Shown here in pieces: positions 17,106-26,000 of a stretch of 64,000 nucleotides of DNA; the first letter of the stretch is position 1, and each line of letters starts with the position of its first letter. A model generated the notes under the pieces. It was not told where the DNA came from. It saw only the letters and a list, made by a program, of their open reading frames with translations, and made no database searches. Location of the stretch: NCBI GenBank assembly GCA_035533075.1, contig DATLUO010000174.1, positions 1 to 64,000 of the forward strand, written 5' to 3'. Origin of the DNA: Pirellulales bacterium. Lineage in GTDB: Bacteria > Planctomycetota > Planctomycetia > Pirellulales > JAICIG01. A program made the translations under genes and the position numbers.

Positions 17106-17510
17106 CTAACCGCCCAACACGTCGTTGAGCACATCTTCGCTGACGTAGATCGGCAAGGGCGGGTCGCAGGTCACCGCCACCGCGATCGCGTCCGACGGCC
17201 GGGCATCGATCTCGATCAGCTCGCCTTCGTGCTTGATCCGCAAGCGAGCGAAATAAGTGTGCTCTTTAAGCTCGCTGATCACGACGCTTTGAAACTCGCC
17301 GCCCAAGTTGTCGGCCACGCTCACCAACAGGTCGTGCGTCAGCGGGCGCGGCGACATGAACCCCTTCACACGGCGGTCGATGCTCGTCGCCTCGAAAATG
17401 CCGATCAAAATCGGAAACGAACGATCGCCATCGACCTCTTTGAGATAAATGACTTGCTGATCGTTGATCTCGCTGATGATGATCCGCGACAACTCCATCT
17501 GCACGGGCAT
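17106..17510 (-). CDS. DUF151 (bifunctional nuclease family) protein
   Basis: From ATG 17510 the product has 134 residues: MELSRIIISEINDQQVIYLK, FPILIGIFEATSIDR, RPLTHDLLVSVADNLGG and IDARPSDAIAVAV. These are the DUF151 hallmarks, notably the RPxTHDL and DARPSDAIALA motifs. Some family members act as DNases and RNases; others are uncharacterised. The frame extends 41 codons upstream, but that part (GRRSQARWSHPTLP) is the translation of the palindromic repeat at 17595, so the inner start is preferred. It is upstream of, and probably cotranscribed with, the queD-like gene. Confidence 0.88.
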   Translation of the reverse strand: MPVQMELSRIIISEINDQQVIYLKEVDGDRSFPILIGIFEATSIDRRVKGFMSPRPLTHDLLVSVADNLGGEFQSVVISELKEHTYFARLRIKHEGELIEIDARPSDAIAVAVTCDPPLPIYVSEDVLNDVLGG

Positions 17511-17594
17511 GATGCCGACCTTGCACGGTGTTTTCGTTCGTTGGTAAAGCCTGATTATAGGTTGCCGCGTCCGCCAGCGGCTAGTGGCAGGGAG

Positions 17595-17742
17595 CGTAGG
17601 GTGGGACCAGCGAGCTTGCGAGCGCCGGCCCACCGATTTGAGGCGTCAGGTTTCAGGCGTCAGGACAAAGAACCTGATGCCTGACGCCTGATGCCTGACG
17701 ATGGTGGGCCGGCGCTCGCAAGCTCGCTGGTCCCACCCTACG
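17595..17742. repeat. 147-bp palindromic MITE-like element, copy 2 (inverted)
   Basis: Same structure as 12555-12701 but in opposite orientation. Arms at 17595-17634 and 17703-17742 pair over 40 bases; the centre holds GGCGTCAGG and CCTGACGCC blocks. The right edge supplies the stop codon (TAG of CGTAGGG on the minus strand) of the phosphodiesterase-family gene. Confidence 0.85.
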
Positions 17743-19126
17743 GGCCAAACTGCAATTCGAGCAGCAATCGCTTGACGTCCGTCATGGCCACGGCGTCGCG
17801 CTCGATGACTCGGTTGGACGAAATGAATACCGGGGCTTCCGCGGTCTCGCGGCCCGCACTGGGCAGCCGCCCGTGACTTCCTTTGACGACACCGGCGTCG
17901 AGACCGATCACGTCCATGTAATAGCGAAAGCCGAGGGCCTTGCGGGCCAGCCGCCGGGCCACTCGCAGCTTCGGAAAACGAAGCTTGGGATCAACGACGA
18001 GCTCGGCCGGATCGTAGCCGGGCTTGCGATGAATGTCGACCGTGCGGGCATAGTCGGGCGCGAGCGCGTCATCCAGCCAGAAATAATAGGTACACCACGC
18101 GCCCGGCGCCGCCACCGCCAGCAGCTCGCCGCTACGCGGGTGATCGGTCCCGAACTCGGCCTGCTGCCGGCGGTCGAGAACCTGCTCGATGCCCTCGGTC
18201 CGCCGCAGCAGATCGGCGACGTGGTTCACGTCACGCTGCTCGCGGACGTAGACGTGGGCCACCTGGTGATCGGCCACGGCGAATGCCCGTGAGGCGCCGC
18301 AATCGAGCGTCTCCCAACCCAGCGACTCGCGCCGCACTTCGACGAAGCCGTGCTCCCGCAGCACGCGGTTGATGTGGACCGGCCGATCGACCGCCGCGAT
18401 CGCATATTCGGAAAGCACGACGACGTCCGCCCCGTGGTTGCGGGCGGCGTCGATCAGCTTGCCGGCCTCGGCATCGACCGCACGCAGGTCGTCGGCGATG
18501 CGCGGATCGTTCGGCCCCAGCCGCTGCAAGTTGTAATCGAGGTGCGGCAGGTAGACGAGCGTGAGCGTGGGTTGATAATCGGCCATGACGGCCAGCGAGG
18601 CATCGGCAATCCAGCGCGTGCTGCGAAGATCGGCGCCCGGCCCCCAGAAGTGAAACAGCGGAAACGTGCCCAGCCGTTCTTGCAATCGGTCGCGCAGTTC
18701 GGGCGGCTGGCTGTAACAGTCGGGCAGCTTGCGGCCGTCGGCCGGATAGCCGGGCCGCGGCGTCACCGACCACTCCACATCGGCATACATGTTGAACCAC
18801 CAGAACATTTGGGCGGTGGTGTAGGCCGCATCACGTCGCCGGCCGGCCTGATAGATGCGCTCGCCCGCCACGAGATGGTTCGATTGCCGCCAGAACAGCA
18901 CTTCGGCCAGGTCGCGAAAGTACCAGCCGTTGCCCACGATGCCATGTTCGCGCGGCAAGAGGCCCGTGAGCATCGTGGCCTGTGCCGAGCACGTGACCGC
19001 CGGCAGCACGGCACCCATCGGCCGCGCGAAGCCCTCTTGAGCCAGTCGCGAGATGTGCGGCGTATCCGGGCCGAGATGGTCGTGGCTGAGTCCGACGACA
19101 TCGATGACGACAAGGGGTTTGGTCAT
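17738..19126 (-). CDS. Type I phosphodiesterase / alkaline-phosphatase-family protein
   Basis: 462 residues of the alkaline phosphatase superfamily (nucleotide pyrophosphatase/phosphodiesterase type). PLVVIDVVGLSHDHLGPDTP holds the first metal-binding Asp. The nucleophile Thr lies in LPAVTCSAQATMLTGLLPRE, and VYLPHLDYNLQRLGPNDP and VVVLSEYAIAAVDRPVHINR fit the remaining metal sites. It probably hydrolyses a phosphodiester or phosphonate; the substrate is unknown. No signal peptide is visible. The C terminus ends exactly where the 147-bp repeat starts, so a few native residues may have been lost. Confidence 0.8.
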   Translation of the reverse strand: MTKPLVVIDVVGLSHDHLGPDTPHISRLAQEGFARPMGAVLPAVTCSAQATMLTGLLPREHGIVGNGWYFRDLAEVLFWRQSNHLVAGERIYQAGRRRDAAYTTAQMFWWFNMYADVEWSVTPRPGYPADGRKLPDCYSQPPELRDRLQERLGTFPLFHFWGPGADLRSTRWIADASLAVMADYQPTLTLVYLPHLDYNLQRLGPNDPRIADDLRAVDAEAGKLIDAARNHGADVVVLSEYAIAAVDRPVHINRVLREHGFVEVRRESLGWETLDCGASRAFAVADHQVAHVYVREQRDVNHVADLLRRTEGIEQVLDRRQQAEFGTDHPRSGELLAVAAPGAWCTYYFWLDDALAPDYARTVDIHRKPGYDPAELVVDPKLRFPKLRVARRLARKALGFRYYMDVIGLDAGVVKGSHGRLPSAGRETAEAPVFISSNRVIERDAVAMTDVKRLLLELQFGP

Positions 19127-19400
19127 TCCGGTCGCGGTCAGGCCCGTTCATTACGCTTTCACAACGAACTATCCTACCTTCCCACCGGCGCGCTGGCGAG
19201 CGCCGGCCCGCCCGACCATCCGCCCCAGTTGGTTGACATTCGGCGCTGGCGGGCCTAACGTGTGAGAACCGTTTCCGGACGGGGCGACGGCGCACGGCCC
19301 ACTGCCAGAAAAGCTCTGGAGTCTACCCGATGGAACGTCCGGCCAACGGTCATTTCCGTTCCTTCAACGACGCGGCGAAACTCGTCGTGGGAGAGAAGTC

Positions 19401-19730
19401 GTGAGTCGCATTGGGTTGGCTCGAATGGTGATCGCGTCGCCGGCCGCGACGTGGCCGCTGGCGATCGTCATCCAGCCGCGATCGGCTTCCGCCACCGAAC
19501 CAACGTCCCCGCAGGCCGATGCCGAAGCAGTCGGCACGTCGGCGACTCCGATCACGTTGGCCCAGTTTCAACAGGCGGCGCAGATCGCCAAACTCGCCGC
19601 CGAGCATGGCATGCACGAGTTGAGCCAGCGCGCCATGCGCGAATCCCTGGCCAAGCGCCAGGCCGAAGCAAAGCTGGTCGGCGCGGAACAGTTCGAGAAT
19701 GAGCAACACGAAGAGGAGAAAAAGCAATGA
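19401..19730 (+). CDS. Small protein of unknown function, possibly a truncated fragment
   Basis: A 109-residue frame from GTG 19401 with a weak hydrophobic start (ARMVIASPAATWPLAIVIQ) and a helical, charged C terminus (LAQFQQAAQIAKLAAEHGMH, LSQRAMRESLAKRQAEAKL). The segment resembles the repeat-helix part of some large planctomycete proteins, but I cannot name a family. A 24-codon frame starting at ATG 19330 ends on it with a GTGA overlap, suggesting coupled reading. It may be a decayed 5' fragment of a larger gene. Confidence 0.35.
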   Translation: MSRIGLARMVIASPAATWPLAIVIQPRSASATEPTSPQADAEAVGTSATPITLAQFQQAAQIAKLAAEHGMHELSQRAMRESLAKRQAEAKLVGAEQFENEQHEEEKKQ

Positions 19731-20184
19731 AACGCGGGATGGAACGTTGTGCGGACTGTTTGCCAGGTTCGGCCGCTTCCACTTTGGCGACGAATTCTTG
19801 CGGAGTCACGCGAGAGGCCCCATGATGGCGAACGGCCGGACGATGGCGATGGGGCGATTGTAACCGGGCCGGACGCCGCCTTCCAGCAGCGCCCAGGCGC
19901 ATAAAAAAACCGCCAGCAGGAAGAAGCCCCGTGAGCTCAAGCCCTCGCTCGTGAATGCTTCGCGCTGCTGACGGTCGGCGAATAAGCACAAGCCTCCGTG
20001 CCGTTCGCCCGTCCTTGGATGTTCTTTCCATCGGTCGAGAAACGGCGTGCCGTGCAGTACAGCTATGCGGCGGATGCCGAATTGCCCTAGAATGCATAGC
20101 TTGCCGTGAAAGGGCGGCGATCGCGGTATAATAGGATGGTTGTGCGGGCAGGTTGAAGGGTTCAGGGATTCAGGATTCAGAAAG
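19731..20184. other. Gene-poor gap
   Basis: No convincing gene. A minus-strand frame at 19806-19991 has one hydrophobic stretch (FFLLAVFLCAWALLEGGV) and might be the end of a lost membrane protein. Short TTCAGG repeats lie just before the start of the next gene (20158-20180). Confidence 0.4.
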
Positions 20185-21315
20185 ATGCGAGTGTGGGTCG
20201 TCGCCGCTGCCGTCCTTTACGCCCTCCCGCACGCTGTGGCACAGGATAGCAGCCCGCCAAACTGGCTTGTCGGCCCCGAGTTGCTCCGCCAGCGGCAGCA
20301 GCCGGTGACCATCACTTGGGACGGCGTGGCCATGCGCGACGGCCTGGCCGATCTTTCCAAGGCCGAGCAAGTCGCCATGCTGCTCGATCGCCGCATTGAC
20401 CCGGGCCGGCCGATCGATCTGTCGGCCATGCGCGAGCCGCTCGACAAACTGCTCGTCCAAATCGCGCGGCAGGCCGAGGCCGAAGTGATCTGGCTGGGGC
20501 CGCTGGCGTATGTCGGACCGCATGATGCAACCGCCCGGTTGCGGACGCTCTCGGCGTTGCGGGCGGCGGATGTGCTGGCGTTGCCGAAGGAAAAGCGAAC
20601 TATCTTTCAACGCCAGGCACCCATGTCTTGGGCCATGCTTGCCGAACCGCGCAAGCTGGTGGCCGACCTGGCGGCCGAAGCCGGCGTGGCCATCGGGCCC
20701 TTGGAACGGATCGACCACGACCTGTGGCCGGCCGCCGACCTGCCGCCCTTAAGCTGGACCGATCGGCTCACGCTGCTGGCCAACGAGTTTGACCTGACAT
20801 TCGAGTTTGCCGGCGACAGGCAAGTGCGTCTCACGCCCGTTCGAAGCCCGGTTGTCATCGAACGCGTTTACGCCTCTGGAAGTGGAGCGGAACGAGCCGC
20901 CGCGCGCTGGCGGAAGCTCGCGCCGCAGGCGCAGGTCGAAGTCGATTCCGGTAAAATCGTCGTTCGCGGGCGCCTGGAAGATCACGAACTCCTGGTGGCG
21001 AAAAAGCCGCCGCCCTCGTCGGCGCCTGCTGCCGGAGTCGAAGTCTACACCATGAAGATCGAAAGGCAGCCGTTGTCCGCAATTCTCGACAAGCTGCGGC
21101 AGCAATTGTCGATCGACATCCGCGCCGACGACGACGCGCTAGAGAAGGCAAAACTCAGCATCGACCGCCCGGTTTCGTTCAAGGTCGAGCGGGCCAGTCT
21201 GGATGAACTGCTCCGGGCCGCTTTGCATGCCGCCGATCTCGACTTCGTGCGCAAGGGCAAGGCCTACCTCGTCGTGCCGATCAGCCCGGCTGGACCCGCA
21301 AAGTCGGATCGCTAG
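20185..21315 (+). CDS. Secreted protein with STN/secretin-like domains
   Basis: 376 residues from ATG 20185, which begins a clear signal peptide (RVWVVAAAVLYALPHAVA). The body has two short alpha/beta modules of the secretin and TonB N-terminus (STN) kind: GLADLSKAEQVAMLLDRRID near the start, and KIERQPLSAILDKLRQQLSI ... SFKVERASLDELLRAALHAA at the C terminus. A middle part (LTLLANEFDLTFEFAGDRQV) resembles the same fold. Such domains usually mediate periplasmic protein contacts. No pore or TonB barrel follows, so its partner is unknown. The 3' end overlaps the convergent beta-helix gene by 35 bases. Confidence 0.65.
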   Translation: MRVWVVAAAVLYALPHAVAQDSSPPNWLVGPELLRQRQQPVTITWDGVAMRDGLADLSKAEQVAMLLDRRIDPGRPIDLSAMREPLDKLLVQIARQAEAEVIWLGPLAYVGPHDATARLRTLSALRAADVLALPKEKRTIFQRQAPMSWAMLAEPRKLVADLAAEAGVAIGPLERIDHDLWPAADLPPLSWTDRLTLLANEFDLTFEFAGDRQVRLTPVRSPVVIERVYASGSGAERAAARWRKLAPQAQVEVDSGKIVVRGRLEDHELLVAKKPPPSSAPAAGVEVYTMKIERQPLSAILDKLRQQLSIDIRADDDALEKAKLSIDRPVSFKVERASLDELLRAALHAADLDFVRKGKAYLVVPISPAGPAKSDR

Positions 21316-22576
21316 GCCGTTTTCGCGGCCGGCCACGGTCGACGCGCACCACGTTCGCGGGCAAGCTCTGGTTGAGATCGCCCACGATCTCGCGGGGGTG
21401 CTTTACCAGCGTGCAGCCGTTGGGCATCTCCTGGCCGCTGCCCATCAGTACATCTGCGCCCAAAAGCGCGCCGTGCCCCAGGCAACCGCCCAGCAAGCGG
21501 GAGCCGCAACTCACCGTGCGACCCTCGAAGTTGACGCTGATGTTGCCGCGGAGATTGATGTCGAAGATGCCGCTGGCCGGACACATCGCCGCGCCCCGTC
21601 CCAACACGGAGAGTTGAGTGAAGTAGGCCCCGATGTGCCCTTCTTCGCCCACGACGCAAGATCGCACGGTCACGTTGGCGTTGACGGTCGCCTTTTCGCC
21701 CAGCGTCGACAGTTCGACGAGCGCTCCCGGACCGATCTCCACGCGGTCGCCCAACACCGCGCCGCGCACCACGGCATTCGGGCCGATCCGCACGCCGCGG
21801 CCCAGCACCGACCACTCGACATGCGCGGTCGGGTGTACTTTGCAGCCCGGCCCGGCAAGGTAGGTCTTGCCACGCAGCCGGCTGGGCCAGAGGCTGCCTG
21901 CCCGCCACACGATGCGCATGGGCAGCGTTGCCGTTCGATACTTGGCCTTCTTGGCCGATTGCAGCACGAAGCTGGGAATGCCCAGGATGTTCGCCGACAA
22001 CAGCGACGACCAATGCTGCACCGGGCATAGGGCCACGGTCGACATGGGCAGGGAATAGCTCCCCGAGGCGTCGAAATGCCGGTTCACTCGCCAGCGCCGC
22101 ACGGTGACGTAGTGTGGAATGCGGATCAATTCGGTCTGGTCGCCGGCCGGGGTGGCGGTGTCCCAATCGCTCAGGAAGTACAGATCGTAGGCGTGTACGC
22201 TTGTGCCATCGGGTTGTTGCACGGTGCGGCCTTGAAAGCTGGGGACGAACCGCTGGGTGAGCGGCGAGACCGGCAACGCGGCGGCAAAGTTCCCGCGGCA
22301 TTTCTGGCCTTCTCGCCTGGCGACCTCATTTCGACGCCGGGCGACGGCCAGGAACCGTTGTGCGGCGTGATAGGTGAAATACACATCGTCGTAGACCAGC
22401 AGGCATGGTTGCCGGCGGGCCTGCCCAAGGTCGTCGATCGTCTCCACCTGGCAACCCAGGTCTTCCAGAATGCTCTGCTGATGATCGCGCAGCCGGCGAT
22501 TGTGGACCGGCATCTCGCCGACGGGATCATCGAAGGGACTCACCCGCCGACCGGTCTCCAGGATATAGGCTTGCAT
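21281..22576 (-). CDS. GlmU-like left-handed beta-helix protein
   Basis: 431 residues. The C-terminal half has hexapeptide repeats: VHPTAHVEWSVLGRGVRIGP, AVVRGAVLGDRVEIGPGALV, ELSTLGEKATVNANVTVRSC and VVGEEGHIGAYFTQLSVLGR, ending in GDLNQSLPANVVRVDRG. This is the fold of sugar-nucleotide and acyltransferases. The N-terminal half (YILETGRRVSPFDDPVGEMP, LLVYDDVYFTY) is atypical: DDVY and the lack of a canonical nucleotidyltransferase signature argue against simple GlmU. It resembles GlmU-associated nucleotidyltransferase-like proteins of planctomycetes, but the activity is unproven. Confidence 0.65.
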   Translation of the reverse strand: MQAYILETGRRVSPFDDPVGEMPVHNRRLRDHQQSILEDLGCQVETIDDLGQARRQPCLLVYDDVYFTYHAAQRFLAVARRRNEVARREGQKCRGNFAAALPVSPLTQRFVPSFQGRTVQQPDGTSVHAYDLYFLSDWDTATPAGDQTELIRIPHYVTVRRWRVNRHFDASGSYSLPMSTVALCPVQHWSSLLSANILGIPSFVLQSAKKAKYRTATLPMRIVWRAGSLWPSRLRGKTYLAGPGCKVHPTAHVEWSVLGRGVRIGPNAVVRGAVLGDRVEIGPGALVELSTLGEKATVNANVTVRSCVVGEEGHIGAYFTQLSVLGRGAAMCPASGIFDINLRGNISVNFEGRTVSCGSRLLGGCLGHGALLGADVLMGSGQEMPNGCTLVKHPREIVGDLNQSLPANVVRVDRGRPRKRPSDPTLRVQPG

Positions 22577-23068
22577 GCTTTGCCGCCGGTGAATGGGACC
22601 CCCGAATTCTGGCGCGGCCGCCGTGGTGGGGTTATGCCGCGTCAGTTATCGGCAAAAGAGAAGCGAAGCTTGAATCGTTTTTCGCCGGCAAATGGAGGAC
22701 CGCCGACGTGGCCCGGCACGGCAGACTGGCAAAGCGCGGCAAGCTGCATGCGTACACATCTCGCGCGTCCGCCGCGTAGCGGCGAGATAGTTTAGCCGTG
22801 GGGCGCAAAGCCCACGGTACCGATGCGGTAGATGAGGCAAGCCGCGTAAGCGGCGACAGAGGCATCGCACCACGCGTTCTGTCGCCGCTACGCGGCTGCG
22901 CGGATCGTTGGCGTGCCTCTTCCGTGGGCTCGCGCTAAACTCTACCGTCCCTACGGGACTGGGAAACGCAATGGCCGCGACGCGGCGTCGGACTTGTGTA
23001 GAACAACGAGGGTTGCCAGCCTCGGCTATCGAATGCCGCACCTTCGGTGCTGGATCGGGGCGGTGACC
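22577..23068. repeat. Gap with nested hairpin element
   Basis: No gene is supported. Arms at 22841-22860 and 22878-22896 pair around GCCGCGTAAGCGGCGACAGA with one or two mismatches. An outer imperfect pair joins GTTTAGCCGTGGG (22790s) and its counterpart near 22923-22938. The whole 150 bases could form a nested hairpin downstream of both flanking minus-strand transcription units. Confidence 0.55.
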
Positions 23069-26000
23069 CTACTTGTTGCCCAGCCGGTTGGTGACGGCTG
23101 CGAGGTGCTCGCGAAGGAACTCCGCCAGCTCGTCGGCGGAGACTTCTTCCGTCAAGCGGAACTTGAGCTTCACAACATCTTTATCCGGCCGGTCGGTCAC
23201 CAATTCGCGATCGGCGCCCAGGGAGGCCATGCGGCCCAGGGCAAAACGGTTCTTGGGACCGGTCAACACCAGGTCGAGGGCCGCGGGTTTCTTGGTGTGG
23301 ATCGTGGCCCACGGCTCGCCGGGGCCGTTGATAAACAGGTGGACCACCTGCTGGTTGTTCCACAGGAATTGGCCTTCGGGAGCCGTCTCCGCCAACAGCT
23401 CGCAAAGCTCTTCCAGCACTTCCGTTTCCCACGAAACCTTCTTGCCGGGCGGAAAACCCTTCCGCGACAAGTGCCATTTGCGGCCCAGCACTTTCCAGGG
23501 CATCACGTCTTCCGGCTGCTGCTGCACGCGCTCGGTGAATGCCCGAAAACCCTCGACGGCCCGCTCCAAAAACTGCCAGAAGGCCGGCCGGTCGATCTCT
23601 TCATACGCATGCACGGCCAACTGCACCTCTTGCCACGGGCCGCGAAGCTGCTTGCACTTCACGCGCGGCTCGCTGCCATAGACCGGCAGGTGGTGCATTT
23701 CGTTGAGCGGTTTCAGATCGAGCTGGCTTACCAGGTCTTCGCGCTGAAAGGTGCGCTTGGCCACGCGGAACTTCAGCTTGAGCAGCCACTCTTCGCCGGT
23801 GATGGCGTGCAGGAACCAGCCGTCGGTCTTGCGCGAAGCACAAATCTCGACGATCGTGCGGGCGTTCCAATTCGTGGGACTGAACTCGCCCAGCTCATGA
23901 ATGCGATCGACCACCGCGGCCAGAATCTTGCCTTCCCAACGGCAGGGCAGCCCGCTACGGCCGACACGATCCTGCGTGTGCCACCGGCGGCCGTCCCGCT
24001 CCCACGGCATCTGGGCTTCTTTGCCGACCTCGGTGATATCGAGGTCTTCCGGCCGCTTTTCTTCACGGGCGGCGAAGTCGTGGGGCCTGCGCTCGACGTG
24101 CGGCCCCGCGGCCAGCACGGGCGCCAGCATCTCGCCGGTGTACGAGCGATAGAGGTGGCTGGGGCAGAGCCTGGCCTGAGAAGACGCTGCGATTATTTCC
24201 GCGTTAGGGCCAGGCGATGCCCCGGTGGGCGCACTCCGGGGCATCGCCTGGCCGCGACGTCTCTTGGCTCCGCCAGGCGATAACTGGCCAGGCTCTGCCC
24301 CAGCCACCGCTTTTTTGGTCCGCTTTGCGTGGGCGACGATATCCTCGGGCGTGCCCGCCGCGACGATGTGCCCGCCGCCGTCGCCGGCTTCCGGTCCCAG
24401 GTCGATCACCCAGTCGGCCGTCTTGATCACGTCGAGATTGTGCTCGATGACGACCACCGTGTTGCCCAAGTCGACGAGCCGATTGAGCACGTCCAAAAGC
24501 TTGGCCAGATCGTCGAAGTGCAGTCCGGTCGTCGGCTCGTCGAGCAAGTAAAGCGTCTGCCCAGTGTCGGGCCGCGACAGCTCGGCGGCCAGCTTCACGC
24601 GCTGGGCCTCGCCGCCGGAAAGCGTCGGCGCCGCTTGGCCCAGACGGATGTAATCGAGTCCCACGTCGCAGAGCGTTTCCAGCACGTGACGGACCTTGGG
24701 AATGTTCTCGAAGAGCCTGGCTGCCCGGCCGCAGGGCATGTCGAGCACGTCGGCGATGCTCTCGCCCTTGTAGCGGACGGCGAGCGTCTCCTGGTTGTAG
24801 CGGCGGCCGCGGCATTCGTCGCACTCGACCCACACGTCGGGCAAAAAGTGCATCTCGATGCGAAGTTGGCCGTTCCCTTCGCACTTTTCGCAGCGGCCGC
24901 CGGGCACGTTGAAGCTGAACCGCCGTGGCGTGTAGCCGCGCAGCTTCGCGTCGGGCAACTGCGAGTACAGCCCGCGGATCAGCTCGAACACACCGGTGTA
25001 GGTCGCCGGGTTCGAGGTGGGCGTGTTGCCCAGCGGCTGCTGATCGACGCGGATCACCTTGTTGATCAACTCGACACCGCGGATGGAATCGTGCGGCGCG
25101 GGAAAAGTCCGGGCCCGGTGCAGCTTGCGGGCCAGCGAGGCGTAGAGCACGTCCTCCACGAGCGAGCTTTTGCCGCTGCCGCTGACGCCGGTGATGGCCG
25201 TGAGCGTGCCCAGCGGAATCCGGGCGTCGACGCCGCGCAAGTTGTTGTGCCGCGCGCCGATCACCTCGAGCCAACCTCCGCCGGGCGGTTCCGGGAACTC
25301 CAAGACCGTCTGCACCGCTTCATTCGACAGCGGCACACCCCGCCGCGCCACCGCCTTGGCCACGCGCGCGAATGACTCCGATTTTGCATATTCACCGTTC
25401 GTCGCGGCGTTCTTCTTCGCTTTCCCTCTCTCCTTCTCCCCTTCTCTCCCTCGCTCCTTCTCTCCCTCTCCGCCACGGAGTGTCGGAGCTACGGCCATCC
25501 GTCGATTCACGGGTACGCCGATCGCCTTCGCGCCCGACAAATATGGTCCCGTGACCGATCCCTTCTGTTTGGCCACCTCGGCCGGTGTGCCACGGGCGAC
25601 AATCTCGCCGCCGTGTTCGCCGGCGCCCGGTCCGAAATCGAGAAGCTGATCGGCGCTCTCCACCACTTCGCGGTCGTGCTCGACCATCAGCAGCGTGTTG
25701 CCGAGGTTGCGAAGTCTCATCAGGGCCTTCAGTAGCCGGCGATTGTCGCGCGGGTGCAGCCCGATAGTCGGCTCGTCGAGCACATAGAGCACGCCGGTCA
25801 GGCCGCTGCCCACTTGGCTGCCCAGCCGGATGCGCTGGGCTTCGCCGCCGGAGAGCGTCGGCGCGCCACGGTGCAGCGTCAGGTATTCCAGCCCAACGTC
25901 GACCAGAAACTGCAAGCGGTTCGTCACCTCGCGCAGCAGTTCGCCGGCGATCTTTCGCTCGGAACCGGTGAGCTTGAGGCCCGACGTCTGCTTGAGCAGG

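Noticed and set aside
17511-17633. Longer N terminus for the DUF151 protein
   Set aside because: It translates the 147-bp palindromic element.
19552-20097. 181-codon minus ORF
   Set aside because: Mixed composition, Arg/Pro/His-rich, no domain; possibly only a short decayed piece near 19806-19991.
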